Positions 9,731 to 18,598 of a DNA stretch of 64,000 nt are shown here, one piece after another. Below the pieces are notes generated by a model, which saw nothing but the letters and a program-made list of their open reading frames with translations, was not told the origin of the DNA and searched no databases. Every line of letters begins with the position of its first letter. Position 1 is the first letter of the stretch. Where the stretch lies: positions 62,001 through 126,000 of the forward strand of contig NZ_BMKR01000012.1 in NCBI RefSeq assembly GCF_014644435.1, read 5' to 3'. This DNA is from Paenibacillus albidus. Its GTDB lineage: Bacteria; Bacillota; Bacilli; Paenibacillales; Paenibacillaceae. Both the position numbers and the translations under genes were made by a program.

Positions 9731-11329
9731 TTATTTCAGGTTGTTTTTATTGGTGTCATACCATTCCTGCGCCAGCTTCTCGACATTGTCACCGCCAAGG
9801 CGTTTCCATTCTTTCCGTAACTCGATTAGCCCTTCTTCAGGTGACATTGAACTGCCCCCCGTAACGACTTTCGCTTCAATCTGCTGAGCGATCGGACTAA
9901 AAGTCGCTATCAATTGAGTCAACTCCGGAAAATCGGGATTAAACGGAATATCTCTGCGGTATTTATTCTTCATCACCAATTCAAGGGATTCTCCCTTCTC
10001 CTTGGCGTAATTCTGCGAAACCTCATCTTTTGCAGCCATAGCAAGGAACATTTCCGGCAGCAACACGTTGTCGATCATAATCGCATATTCAGAAGCATAA
10101 GAGACTTCCTTCTTGAATTTGTCCGGATCGATTTTTTGCCGGACACCGTCGACCAGGTTATAGTGGACATTTTCTTCCCCATACTTGAGCGGCACCCAAC
10201 CATCCTGCAACATCCAATCGATAAACTGGATTGCCGATTTAATTTGCTCTTCATTCATCTTGCTGTTGAATGCGGTAAATACGCTTGGCGGTGCTTCTTG
10301 ATACAATCCGTTTTTGCCGTATTTGCTGCTGAGCGATTCAAGGGGCACCATTTTTGCGTTCGGATCATTTTTAATCAGGTTGTTATTGATTTCTTCTATA
10401 TCCCAATTTCCAAGGTAGATGCCTGCTTTGCCTGTCGTCAACAGTTGGCTGGAACGCTGAAAATTCGTATCCGTAATATATTCCTTATCGATCAGTCCTT
10501 CGTCGAAGAGCTGCTTCTGGAGTGCCAGTGTGTCCGCATACCGGTCAACCGTTCTGCCAAATTGCAGTTTGCCATCCTCCACATACCACTGGTTTTCACT
10601 TGTAAAAAAGAGCGCTTGGTGAATAGAGTTGGCACTCACACTTAACGCGATAGGTACAGTATCTGCCTGGCCATTGCCATCCGGGTCCCCCGTCTTGAAT
10701 TTGCGGGCAACATCGACGTACTCTTCCAGTGTTGCAGGTGCCTTGAGGCCAAGCTTATCCAGCCAGTCCTGACGAATCCATATCCCGTGATTGGCAAGAG
10801 TTTCCCGTGCGAACGAAACCGCATACATTTGCCCGTTAAACTTCAAATACGGCTGCAGTTCCGGGTGCTTCTCCAGATACGCTTTGTAAGTCGTACTGTA
10901 TTTGTCGATATAATCGCCTATCGGCTGAATTGCGCCTTGATTCGCCAACTGGCTGATATAGTTCCGATCGTATTCCCAGATGAGATCGGGTGCTTCGCCG
11001 GCAGCGATCAAAGCGTTCAGCTTGGGCTGTGACTGGTTCCGCGCAACGGGAACCCATTTCACATGGACAGGCGAGTTCTCATTGATCCACTTGGTCCAGC
11101 GGTTACTTTCATAAGTTCCCTCCTCCGTCGGTACTTTACCGCGATCAAACATCGAAATGCTGATTTCTTTCTTTGAACCCTCACTTACTTTGTTAGAAGG
11201 GTCAGGTGAGCCGCCCGGTTGTTTCCCGCCGGATGGGTTAGAGCCGCATGCGGCAAGCATCGCCGTACATAGCGTGATAACCATCATTGCGGCAAAAGCG
11301 GATTTCCCTGCGTGTTTCAGCTTGTTCAT
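9731..11329 (-). CDS. Sugar ABC transporter solute-binding lipoprotein (LplA/YtcQ type)
   Basis: This 532-residue lipoprotein has a positively charged start, a hydrophobic stretch and a lipobox ending LAAC at about residue 28, followed by a Gly/Ser/Pro-rich linker. The body reads like a family 1 extracellular binding protein (GEAPDLIWEYDRN, FKTGDPDGNGQADTVPIAL, GKAGIYLGNWD). It captures an oligosaccharide outside the membrane and hands it to the two permeases encoded just upstream (11392–13257). The length, longer than usual maltose-type binding proteins, fits the LplA/YtcQ subgroup linked to acidic polysaccharides. The start has AAGGGGATGAAACG in front. No ATPase gene is nearby; partners of this type usually share an MsmX-like ATPase encoded elsewhere (family knowledge). 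Confidence 0.92.
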   Translation of the reverse strand: MNKLKHAGKSAFAAMMVITLCTAMLAACGSNPSGGKQPGGSPDPSNKVSEGSKKEISISMFDRGKVPTEEGTYESNRWTKWINENSPVHVKWVPVARNQSQPKLNALIAAGEAPDLIWEYDRNYISQLANQGAIQPIGDYIDKYSTTYKAYLEKHPELQPYLKFNGQMYAVSFARETLANHGIWIRQDWLDKLGLKAPATLEEYVDVARKFKTGDPDGNGQADTVPIALSVSANSIHQALFFTSENQWYVEDGKLQFGRTVDRYADTLALQKQLFDEGLIDKEYITDTNFQRSSQLLTTGKAGIYLGNWDIEEINNNLIKNDPNAKMVPLESLSSKYGKNGLYQEAPPSVFTAFNSKMNEEQIKSAIQFIDWMLQDGWVPLKYGEENVHYNLVDGVRQKIDPDKFKKEVSYASEYAIMIDNVLLPEMFLAMAAKDEVSQNYAKEKGESLELVMKNKYRRDIPFNPDFPELTQLIATFSPIAQQIEAKVVTGGSSMSPEEGLIELRKEWKRLGGDNVEKLAQEWYDTNKNNLK

Positions 11330-11391
11330 CGTTTCATCCCCTTATCATTGTTGATCTATATCAAGAGCCTCCGGCTCTGTGATATCGGCCG

Positions 11392-12282
11392 TCAGCCTTT
11401 TACAGAGCCAATTAATACGCCTTTGACAAAATGCTTTTGGAGGAACGGATATACGCACAGAATCGGAGTGACGACAATGACGACGGCAGCCGCCTTGAGT
11501 GCTTCGGGTGTCAGAAGAATCTGCTCCATGGCATCGTTTCCTCCGGCGTTATTCAACAGGTTGTCGTCTACCCTGCTGACCATCTGATACAGCTTTACCA
11601 TGACGGTCAACTTCGTCGATTCAGTAATGTACAGCAACACGTTGAAGTAGCTGTTCCACCAGCCAACGGCATAGAACAAAGACAACGCCGCCAAAATCGG
11701 TTTGCACAGCGGTATATAAATTTGCAGCAGGATCCGCCAGTCACCGGCACCGTCGATTGAGGCAGACTCCTCAATTTCCTCCGGCAGTCCTTCCATAAAC
11801 GTCTTCATCACTAACATGTTATAAGTACTGATCAGTCCCAGCAGCCAAAGCGACCAATAGGAATTCATAAGCCCGAGCGACTTAATCAGAATAAAATTCG
11901 GAATCAAACCTGCGACAAACAGCATTGAAATCGTAATGAACACCAGCAGCCCATTCCGTCCTACAAGTCTTTTTCTGGAGAGCGGATACGCCGCCATAAT
12001 CGTCATGATCACGTTAAGTACGGTTCCGACAATCGTAACCACAATGGTATTCCCCATCGCCATGATTAGTTGTCCGTCGTCAAATAATCGTTGATAAGCA
12101 ACGGTGTTGAATTCAACCGGCCATAAAAACACTTCGCCGGACGTAATTGCCCTGCTGCTGCTGAAAGATGCCACAATTTCGTACCAGAACGGGAATAACG
12201 TTAACAACGAAATCCCGCCAAGGAAAACGTAAGCGCTTACCAAAACGATTCGGTTAGAGATTCCTGTATTCATTTTTTTCAT
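11392..12282 (-). CDS. Sugar ABC transporter permease (LplC/YtcP type)
   Basis: This 296-residue inner-membrane protein has about six membrane segments and the EAA-like loop EEIEESASIDGAGDWRIL, the contact site for the ATPase. It ends in VKG, as LplC-type permeases commonly do. It begins 3 bases after the partner permease gene stops (12286), so the two are almost certainly translated together. The binding protein gene follows 62 bases downstream. Confidence 0.93.
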   Translation of the reverse strand: MKKMNTGISNRIVLVSAYVFLGGISLLTLFPFWYEIVASFSSSRAITSGEVFLWPVEFNTVAYQRLFDDGQLIMAMGNTIVVTIVGTVLNVIMTIMAAYPLSRKRLVGRNGLLVFITISMLFVAGLIPNFILIKSLGLMNSYWSLWLLGLISTYNMLVMKTFMEGLPEEIEESASIDGAGDWRILLQIYIPLCKPILAALSLFYAVGWWNSYFNVLLYITESTKLTVMVKLYQMVSRVDDNLLNNAGGNDAMEQILLTPEALKAAAVVIVVTPILCVYPFLQKHFVKGVLIGSVKG

Positions 12283-12285
12283 CAG

Positions 12286-13257
12286 TTACCACAGCCCCCG
12301 TTCCCCGGAAAGCCGGATCAATCGATTGACACCGAGAACCAGTATTACACCAATCACCGATTGGAATAAACCGATTGCAGTCGTGTAACTGTAGTTCATG
12401 TTTTGCAGCCCTACCCTGTAAACATAAGTACTAATGACGTCAGCCACACCCAGCACGGAATTATTCTGGAGGACAAGTGTCTGCTCCAATCCTACGTCCA
12501 TCATTTGTCCCATTCTGAGAATGAGCAAAATCGCAATCGTACCACGGATGCCGGGCAATGTAATATGCCAGATTTGCCGCAGCTTGGCAGCGCCGTCGAT
12601 TTTGGCCGCTTCATAAAGCTGAGGGTCGATCGAAGCCATGGCCGCCAGATACAGTATCGTTCCCCAGCCCGCTTCCCGCCAAATGCCTGATATCGTATAA
12701 GCAATCGGCCACCAGAACGAATCAGCCATGAAATAGATAGTTTCCCCTCCGGTTATTTTCTTCATCACCAGATTCACAATCCCCGTACTCGGCGACAATG
12801 CAGCAACTACAATGCTGCCAAGTACAGCCCATGACATGAAGTGGGGGATGTACAGCATATTTTGCACAATGCGCTTGTACCAGTTCTTCCGTACTTCATT
12901 TAATAGAAGAGCCAGTATAATCGGTACGGGAAAACCAAACACAAGACTATAGAGGTTAAGAACGAGCGTGTTTCTCAAAATCCTCCAAAAATCTGCACTT
13001 TGGAAGATCATCTGAAAATGCTTGAATCCGACCCACGGACTTCCGAAGATCCCGTCCACGAACCTGTAATCTTTGAAGGCGATGATCTCTCCCACGACCG
13101 GTATGTATTTAAACAGAAAATAAAAACCGATGACGGGCAGAAGCATCAAGTACAAATGTTTGTCCTGCACCATTCTTCGCCATGCCGACCGCCTGTTTGT
13201 CCCGCTTCGTACGACATGCGACCCGGCTCGCGATTCCACCGCCAACCTCTCTTTCAT
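12286..13257 (-). CDS. Sugar ABC transporter permease (LplB/YteP type)
   Basis: This 323-residue membrane protein is the first gene of the importer operon. A cytoplasmic basic N-terminus (about 35 residues) leads into DKHLYLMLLPVIGFYFLF. The EAA-like loop is YEAAKIDGAAKLRQIW. The start at 13257 has GGTGAGG upstream. The operon order on the minus strand is permease, permease, binding protein, lyase-like protein, large hydrolase. A candidate activator-dependent promoter is at 13334–13362. Confidence 0.93.
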   Translation of the reverse strand: MKERLAVESRAGSHVVRSGTNRRSAWRRMVQDKHLYLMLLPVIGFYFLFKYIPVVGEIIAFKDYRFVDGIFGSPWVGFKHFQMIFQSADFWRILRNTLVLNLYSLVFGFPVPIILALLLNEVRKNWYKRIVQNMLYIPHFMSWAVLGSIVVAALSPSTGIVNLVMKKITGGETIYFMADSFWWPIAYTISGIWREAGWGTILYLAAMASIDPQLYEAAKIDGAAKLRQIWHITLPGIRGTIAILLILRMGQMMDVGLEQTLVLQNNSVLGVADVISTYVYRVGLQNMNYSYTTAIGLFQSVIGVILVLGVNRLIRLSGERGLW

Positions 13258-13322
13258 ATAGCCTCACCCTTTCCCAACATCTCGCTTCACCCTTTCGCAG
13301 CATAACAAGCTACTGATGTGTG

Positions 13323-13362
13323 CTACGATTTAAATTGTAGAAAAGGAAGTCGCTACTTGAAA
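13323..13362 (-). promoter_or_regulatory. Candidate promoter and palindromic operator for the importer operon
   Basis: Minus-strand TACAAT (13334–13339) lies 17 bases from a poor -35, TTTCAA (13357–13362). An 18-base near-perfect palindrome, CTACGATTTAAATTGTAG (13323–13340, one mismatched pair), overlaps the -10. A weak -35 is what an activator-controlled promoter would show. The AraC sensor gene next door, or the soluble AraC encoded at 17192, could bind here. Position and spacing are seen; function is inferred. Confidence 0.4.
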
Positions 13363-13456
13363 GAGACTCGTTATACGTTAGGTGTCTTTTCTTACAAAAT
13401 ACCAGATCACATTTTTTATGATCCGTTCATTTATTTGTGATTTGACAGTACCACGC

Positions 13457-15769
13457 TTATTCCAGCGCAAGTTTTTCGTTCGAATCCAGCACCCAATCGC
13501 GATATTCCGTCGGGGTCATCCCCGTATATTTTTTAAAAGCCCGCAGAAAGCTTCGCGTATTCGTGTACCCTACCTCTTCTGCGATATCGTTGATTTTACG
13601 ATGCTTATCCATAAGCAGTTCCTTGGAAGCATTAATCCGGGTTTCGATCAGATAATCAATAAAGTTCTTCTCTGTATGCTCTTTAAACAATTTACTGATA
13701 TAGGTCGGACTCAGCTCGAACCTGGTCGCCAACTGGGCAAGCGAAAATTCGCTTTCACTAGAATGATCATCGATATAGGCCAGCATTTTTTCGATCAATC
13801 GATTGCTGCCCCGCTGCATACGTTTATCCTCAACTTTTCTTGCCATTTGCTCGAGCAAGGTCAGAACGATCCGCTCCAGCTCCTGCCAGTCGTGGCAGCG
13901 GTTAATTCTTTCGTGAAGATTGCCCATGTTATCCAGCATTTCTTCCGTATCAATACCGGTTGCCGCAATCGCCTGCAGCGATTTCATGATCAGTTCATAG
14001 GAAAGCTGGCGAATGAGTTCCGGAGACAAACCGCCGCCGACCGCCTCCTGAAACAAAAGCGCTACATAATGCTGAATCTTTCCATACTCCGTTTGCCTAA
14101 GGACTTCTACGATCCGGTCCGTCATCTTGATGATGCGGTAATAGTCCTGATTATCCGATCCGATTAAATCCTCAACCGAAATAACAGAATGACTGCCAAT
14201 TACCATTCGATATTGCAGCGCTTTTTGCGATTCGTCGTACGATTTGGGAATATCCTTCATATCGCAGTAACATCTGCCTACACCGGCCGTTACCAGGAGC
14301 CCAAATTGCCGCTTCGTAACATCCAGAATCAGTTCAAAGATCATCAGTGCCCGAAGATGGTTTTGTTCCTTATCGCCTTCTGCAAAACTAAAAATAATCG
14401 CAGCACGCCCCCTCCCCAAATCGATGGCAACGCCAGCGGTTTCCATATTGATCAATTCTTCCGCAACGTTGCACAACGCATATGTATACAATGTTTCATC
14501 CTTGGAACTAATGCCGCCCTCCTTCCCAATCTCAGCCGTACAGACGACAAACATTTCGGAGAGGAAGCGAAACCCGATAAATTCCAGCTGCTGACTTACA
14601 GACGCATAATCCGTTCGATAGCCCGTTAATATATCCATCACAATTCTCCATTTGAGAACCGGCTTCGAATCCCGAACCTGCTTCTCCAACAACGCACGGT
14701 CCATAAATATTTGATCAAACACCGTTTCCAAATCATCCAGACCGGCAATCCGCCCCGGCTCAGTCTGCTTGAATGCTCCTGACATTTTGCTAGCCAGACG
14801 GTCCAGAGGCTTAAAGGTCCGGCGGTTCACATAGAACAGAATAGATAAAGCCAGTACAACCATCAGGACGACAATCGCAAGCATTAAATTCCGAATGGAT
14901 TCCAGCGGCTGGTACAGCTGTGTCTGCGGAATCACACTAACAATGGTCCAACCCGTATAATTAGACCTCGTATAAAAAACGGATTGCTCGCCCCCGTTCG
15001 ATTTATCCACGAACTGCCCGCTTCCATTGCCGTCTAGAATCCGCTTAATATAGGGAACATCGGTCATATTTCTGTATAATTGCGCTTTGTCGTCATGCGT
15101 CACAATGTTCCCTTTGTCGTCGACGATGAAGGTATGTGTATCCTCATGACTCCCTTCAAAGACATCACTGATCATCCGGTAGAGAATGTCCTCGTTGATA
15201 TTGACAGCAACCAGCCCTTTCCGGTAGCCAGGGCTGCTAATCAGTGGATAAGGACGGATCAGGGTGACCACATCCTGCATTTTATCCCCATCCCAAATCT
15301 TGTGCGTAGCAATCCACTTCGAGTAACCTGACATTTCAATATAGCTTTCCAGCCAATTATCCTTCGCTTCGTTTTTCTTTATAAACGCTTTATCGGTCAA
15401 TACGTCGCCGCTCGTATTCGAGTATACAAAAACGGAGGAAAATTGCTCATTGGCATGCACCATCGTTTTCAATTTGTTCGACAAACCGTAGAAATTCGCA
15501 TATTTCTGAGAGGCATCATCAAAGCTGTCATACATGAAATATACGTACTCCAGTTCCTGTGACAAGTTCAGCAGATCCTTCTCTGTGGACCGAAACACAA
15601 TTTCGATTCTTTTATCAAGCTGCTTTAACAACGCGATATGCGTATCCTTCAAATCCTTATGCAGACGTCCCACCGTGCCGAAATAAGACAAACCGAAGGT
15701 TAAGATAATAATTGCGATAAAAATCGAGCCATAAATAATCATGGTTTTTGCAGAGATACTCAAACGCAT
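13457..15769 (-). CDS. Membrane sensor / AraC-type transcriptional regulator
   Basis: This 770-residue one-component regulator has a first membrane segment (about 9–31), an extracellular Cache-like sensor (40–285) and a second membrane segment around 290–310. A long cytoplasmic linker follows, then a C-terminal AraC double helix-turn-helix (about 668–765) with FSLAQLATRFELSPTYISKL and VGYTNTRSFLRAFKKYTGMT. Proteins of this build sit next to LplABC-type importers in Paenibacillus and are thought to switch the operon on when sugar is present outside. It is encoded between the importer operon (200 bases away) and the GH105 gene, all on the same strand. The start is ATG at 15769, with GGGGGG nearby. 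Confidence 0.9.
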   Translation of the reverse strand: MRLSISAKTMIIYGSIFIAIIILTFGLSYFGTVGRLHKDLKDTHIALLKQLDKRIEIVFRSTEKDLLNLSQELEYVYFMYDSFDDASQKYANFYGLSNKLKTMVHANEQFSSVFVYSNTSGDVLTDKAFIKKNEAKDNWLESYIEMSGYSKWIATHKIWDGDKMQDVVTLIRPYPLISSPGYRKGLVAVNINEDILYRMISDVFEGSHEDTHTFIVDDKGNIVTHDDKAQLYRNMTDVPYIKRILDGNGSGQFVDKSNGGEQSVFYTRSNYTGWTIVSVIPQTQLYQPLESIRNLMLAIVVLMVVLALSILFYVNRRTFKPLDRLASKMSGAFKQTEPGRIAGLDDLETVFDQIFMDRALLEKQVRDSKPVLKWRIVMDILTGYRTDYASVSQQLEFIGFRFLSEMFVVCTAEIGKEGGISSKDETLYTYALCNVAEELINMETAGVAIDLGRGRAAIIFSFAEGDKEQNHLRALMIFELILDVTKRQFGLLVTAGVGRCYCDMKDIPKSYDESQKALQYRMVIGSHSVISVEDLIGSDNQDYYRIIKMTDRIVEVLRQTEYGKIQHYVALLFQEAVGGGLSPELIRQLSYELIMKSLQAIAATGIDTEEMLDNMGNLHERINRCHDWQELERIVLTLLEQMARKVEDKRMQRGSNRLIEKMLAYIDDHSSESEFSLAQLATRFELSPTYISKLFKEHTEKNFIDYLIETRINASKELLMDKHRKINDIAEEVGYTNTRSFLRAFKKYTGMTPTEYRDWVLDSNEKLALE

Positions 15770-15850
15770 TAATTATCCCCCCATAAGTAGACTGAATTGA
15801 GTAGGTTAACTATATCATTCTATGAAATCCTTTAGAATCCAGTGGATGGG

Positions 15851-15914
15851 AAAAATCCCCTTTCTGATCCATAAATCCCGTCTCTATCGAGAGAATTTAT
15901 GCACAAAGGGGAAT
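15851..15914 (-). terminator. Terminator after the GH105 gene
   Basis: A long hairpin has arms of about 25–30 bases; its outer stem is CCCCTTT/AAAGGGG and its inner stem TCTCT/AGAGA. It is followed on the minus strand by TTTTT (15851–15855). It sits between the GH105 stop (15935) and the sensor gene start (15769), so the two are probably separate transcripts. Confidence 0.75.
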
Positions 15915-15934
15915 CCGTTATCGTTACCTATAGA

Positions 15935-16981
15935 CTAACCTATTTCTGCGTGCGCAAGCGATAATAAAATAAGAGCCAATCCCTGCCCATATAGTGTCGG
16001 ATAGCACGGGATTTCTTCATAGGCCGGAATGTTCGGCATCACTGGCGTTCCACCGGATACTCCTTGAACCGTCCCATCGGGTTCGATTCGCTCCATAACA
16101 CCTTGCAGGGTTTGGTCAACAGCTTCCTTGTAAGTATCATCCAACCAGCCCATCCGAATTCCGGCTAACCATCCCGCCGCGATTCCCGCACTCCCTGACG
16201 TCTCTGCATAAAATCCGGACTGATCCATTACCGTACTCCACATTCCATCTTTCCCTTGATAATGCCTTAGTCCTGCCGCAAGCTGCCGGTACCGTTCTAC
16301 CACTTCCCCGGCAACCGGAATCAGGGAACCGATCTCTTCAGCAATCCAGGGGCACGCCAGTATGACCCATGCATTAGCGCGAGTCCAACGGGCAGAGGAC
16401 ATATGATTTTCTTCCGCACAGTTCCAGCCATGGAACAACACCCCGGTTAACGGGTCCTGCAGCAACCGTAAATGGACAAGCAATTGGTATTCGGCTTCTT
16501 TAGCATATTTGCTGTCTCCTGTTAGCTTCGCAAGCCTGGCCAAAAAGAGTACAGCCATAAACAACGTATCCGCCCATACTTGTTCGGAGAACTTGGCATT
16601 CTCCGTAACCGTATGTTCAAAGGCCCCTTCCCGTGTACGCGGTGCTTCCGTCAGCATCCAATCACCGATTGTGACCCCGGTGTCCAAATACCACCGTTCC
16701 CCGCTTAGCCGATACAGGTCCGGGAATATCGCATACGGCGCCATCGAATTGATAACTTTTACTTGTTCGCTCAAATGCTTATTGCGTTCCGTCCATTGCT
16801 GCAGATATTCAATGGCTTCTTGATTTCCCAGCAGCCGGCCGTAAGCCAGGATCGAGATCACTCCGACTCCCGGTACCCAATCCCAGCTTTCCATATTCAT
16901 TCCCCAGTCGTTCACAGTCTTATCAATCATCCGATGATAGACCCGTTCCGCCAGTTCCTTCAGTTCGTCTATTCCCTTCAT
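15935..16981 (-). CDS. GH88/GH105-type unsaturated glycuronyl hydrolase
   Basis: This 348-residue cytoplasmic enzyme (no signal peptide) has the size and Trp-rich pattern of YteR/GH105 proteins. WADTLFMA at about residues 136–143 carries the conserved Asp (138) that protonates the double bond of unsaturated uronyl sugars left by polysaccharide lyases. Other family marks are NWGMNMESWDWVPG-like aromatic clusters, ARTREGAFEHTV and SARWTRANAWV. The start at ATG 16981, behind AAGGAGAGG, is preferred to the longer frame from 17011. Its presence argues that the locus handles a lyase-cut acidic polysaccharide such as rhamnogalacturonan or a glycosaminoglycan-like chain. The exact substrate is not fixed by the sequence. 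Confidence 0.88.
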   Translation of the reverse strand: MKGIDELKELAERVYHRMIDKTVNDWGMNMESWDWVPGVGVISILAYGRLLGNQEAIEYLQQWTERNKHLSEQVKVINSMAPYAIFPDLYRLSGERWYLDTGVTIGDWMLTEAPRTREGAFEHTVTENAKFSEQVWADTLFMAVLFLARLAKLTGDSKYAKEAEYQLLVHLRLLQDPLTGVLFHGWNCAEENHMSSARWTRANAWVILACPWIAEEIGSLIPVAGEVVERYRQLAAGLRHYQGKDGMWSTVMDQSGFYAETSGSAGIAAGWLAGIRMGWLDDTYKEAVDQTLQGVMERIEPDGTVQGVSGGTPVMPNIPAYEEIPCYPTLYGQGLALILLSLAHAEIG

Positions 16982-17191
16982 ATGCCCTCTCCTTAACCCC
17001 AAGTATGACATCTTAAGAAGCTCCCTTCAAAGATGTTCTACCTTTAATGTAAGCGATTCAGGCTGACGATACTTGGCTTCCTGTTCAGGATTTATGGGGT
17101 TTTTTCCACAAACTCCTGAGTACTTCGGGATACCGTGTTAGAATATCCTTACTGCTGCACACCATTCCTTTTGGAACAGGAGACTTATAAT

Positions 17192-18070
17192 ATGGAGTCA
17201 CACGACAACTTTTCCGGCTATCAGTTAGATGACATTACGAATCGATTTCTGGATGATTTCCCGGTCCATTGTCATTTCCGCGACGGTATGATAGGCCAAA
17301 GCAAAATGCATGCTCATCGGGGCTACGAGCTTTATTGTTGTATCGAGGGCCATGGCAAGCTGCTGGTCGCTGATCGTATGTACTCCCTGCTGCCGGGCAG
17401 CATCGTCATCATAAAGCCGCATGTTCTGCACTGGCCTTCCGTCGTCGGAACCCGGCCTCTTCACCGTGTAGTGCTATCGCTCGACGAACGTTATGTGCAG
17501 TCGTCGTTCGACAGCTCACCCGGAATCAACAGCTGCGTACGGTCCCTACTGGCCGAGCCGCAACCCTACTGGCGCTTTTCTGCAGTAAAAATGGCTACGA
17601 TCCGGGAGCTGTTGCTGCAGCTTGCCCGGGAGCTCGCCAATCAGCCGGATTTTTACGAGGCAGCGATGCACCACCTGCTTGCCGAATTGTTCGTCATCCT
17701 GGCGAGAGAGCAATATTGTCCAGCAGAGTCAGACGAATCAGAGAACGGTGCGTTCCATTTAGCGGAGCGTATTTTACGGTATTTGACCGCAAATTATGCC
17801 GATCCGATCGAGGTCAGCCGTTTGCATGAACGGTTCAATGTCTCCCGCTCACATATGTACGATCATTTCAAACAAGCGACCGGCCACTCCTTAAATCGTT
17901 TTTTAACGATTTACCGGATCAATCAGGCCAAACGGCTGCTCATGGATACTCCGCTCTCTGTAACCGAGATCGCTTCTGCCGTTGGCTTTGGCGACCTTTC
18001 GCATTTCTTCCATACGTTCAAATCGGAAACCGGCTGTACGCCAAGCGCATACCGAAAGCAGGCCCATTGA
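17192..18070 (+). CDS. AraC-family regulator with cupin sensor
   Basis: This is a 292-residue soluble regulator encoded divergently from the GH105 gene. An N-terminal cupin barrel (about 25–110) contains MHAHRGYELYCCIEGHGKL and LLPGSIVIIKPHVLHWP, the usual sugar-sensing pocket. The C-terminal AraC double helix-turn-helix (about 195–290) contains EVSRLHERFNVSRSHMYDHF and AVGFGDLSHFFHTFKSETGC. The ATG at 17192, 8 bases after AGGAGA, is chosen over the upstream in-frame start at 17135. It probably controls the GH105 gene and perhaps the whole locus (inference from divergent placement). Confidence 0.9.
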   Translation: MESHDNFSGYQLDDITNRFLDDFPVHCHFRDGMIGQSKMHAHRGYELYCCIEGHGKLLVADRMYSLLPGSIVIIKPHVLHWPSVVGTRPLHRVVLSLDERYVQSSFDSSPGINSCVRSLLAEPQPYWRFSAVKMATIRELLLQLARELANQPDFYEAAMHHLLAELFVILAREQYCPAESDESENGAFHLAERILRYLTANYADPIEVSRLHERFNVSRSHMYDHFKQATGHSLNRFLTIYRINQAKRLLMDTPLSVTEIASAVGFGDLSHFFHTFKSETGCTPSAYRKQAH

Positions 18071-18095
18071 CGAATATACTTGTCTTAACTATAAT
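18067..18095 (+). promoter_or_regulatory. Sigma-A promoter for the marR–MFS pair
   Basis: TTGACG (18067–18072), a 17-base spacer and TATAAT (18090–18095) form a near-consensus promoter. The -35 overlaps the stop codon of the preceding araC gene. TTGTC occurs twice (18080 and 18095 regions) around the -10, a possible site for the MarR protein encoded just downstream. Confidence 0.7.
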
Positions 18096-18140
18096 TGTCA
18101 TAACATATAAATTAGATACTCCATGAAAGGAAACGTGACT

Positions 18141-18584
18141 ATGCCGCAATCCTCTCCTCAACAATTTTTGGGTTTCATGCTCGGATCCGCCCACCGGAGA
18201 ATTTCCACTTTGTTCGCCCGGGCGTTGAAACCGTATGATATCACACCTGAGCAATGGTCGGTTCTGCTTATGATCGCAGGCCGTGAAGGAATCAACCAAA
18301 AAGAGGTCGCGTTGGGTGTATCCAAGGATCAGCCTACCACAGCCCGGATTGTCGAGCTGCTGCAAAAGAAAGGTTTCGTAACCAAGATGATGAGCCCCAG
18401 CGACCGCCGGGCTTTTCTTCTGTATGCGACAGACCAGGGTAAACACCTGATCGACACCACACTGCTGCTGGAACAGCAGGTGACCTCAACAGCCTTTGCC
18501 GGTCTGAAGCCGCAGCAGCTTGAGGATCTCCGCATGATGCTTGAGCTCATCCATCACAATACTGCAAATTCTCATCAAGAATAG
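18141..18584 (+). CDS. MarR-family transcriptional regulator
   Basis: This 147-residue winged-helix regulator carries LLMIAGREGINQKEVALGVS and a recognition region DQPTTARIVELLQKKGFV, followed by the wing MSPSDRRAFLLYATDQG. The start at ATG 18141 (MPQSSPQQFLG) is favoured because AAAGGAA precedes it at good spacing; an in-frame ATG at 18123 lacks one. It lies 14 bases before an MFS exporter gene, the classic layout in which the repressor controls its own operon and a drug or metabolite exporter. Confidence 0.9.
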   Translation: MPQSSPQQFLGFMLGSAHRRISTLFARALKPYDITPEQWSVLLMIAGREGINQKEVALGVSKDQPTTARIVELLQKKGFVTKMMSPSDRRAFLLYATDQGKHLIDTTLLLEQQVTSTAFAGLKPQQLEDLRMMLELIHHNTANSHQE

Positions 18585-18598
18585 GAGAGGCTTGAACT

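Noticed and set aside
9914..10645. 243-codon plus-strand frame opposite the solute-binding protein gene
   Set aside because: Antisense shadow; Phe/His/Arg-rich translation is typical of the reverse of coding DNA.
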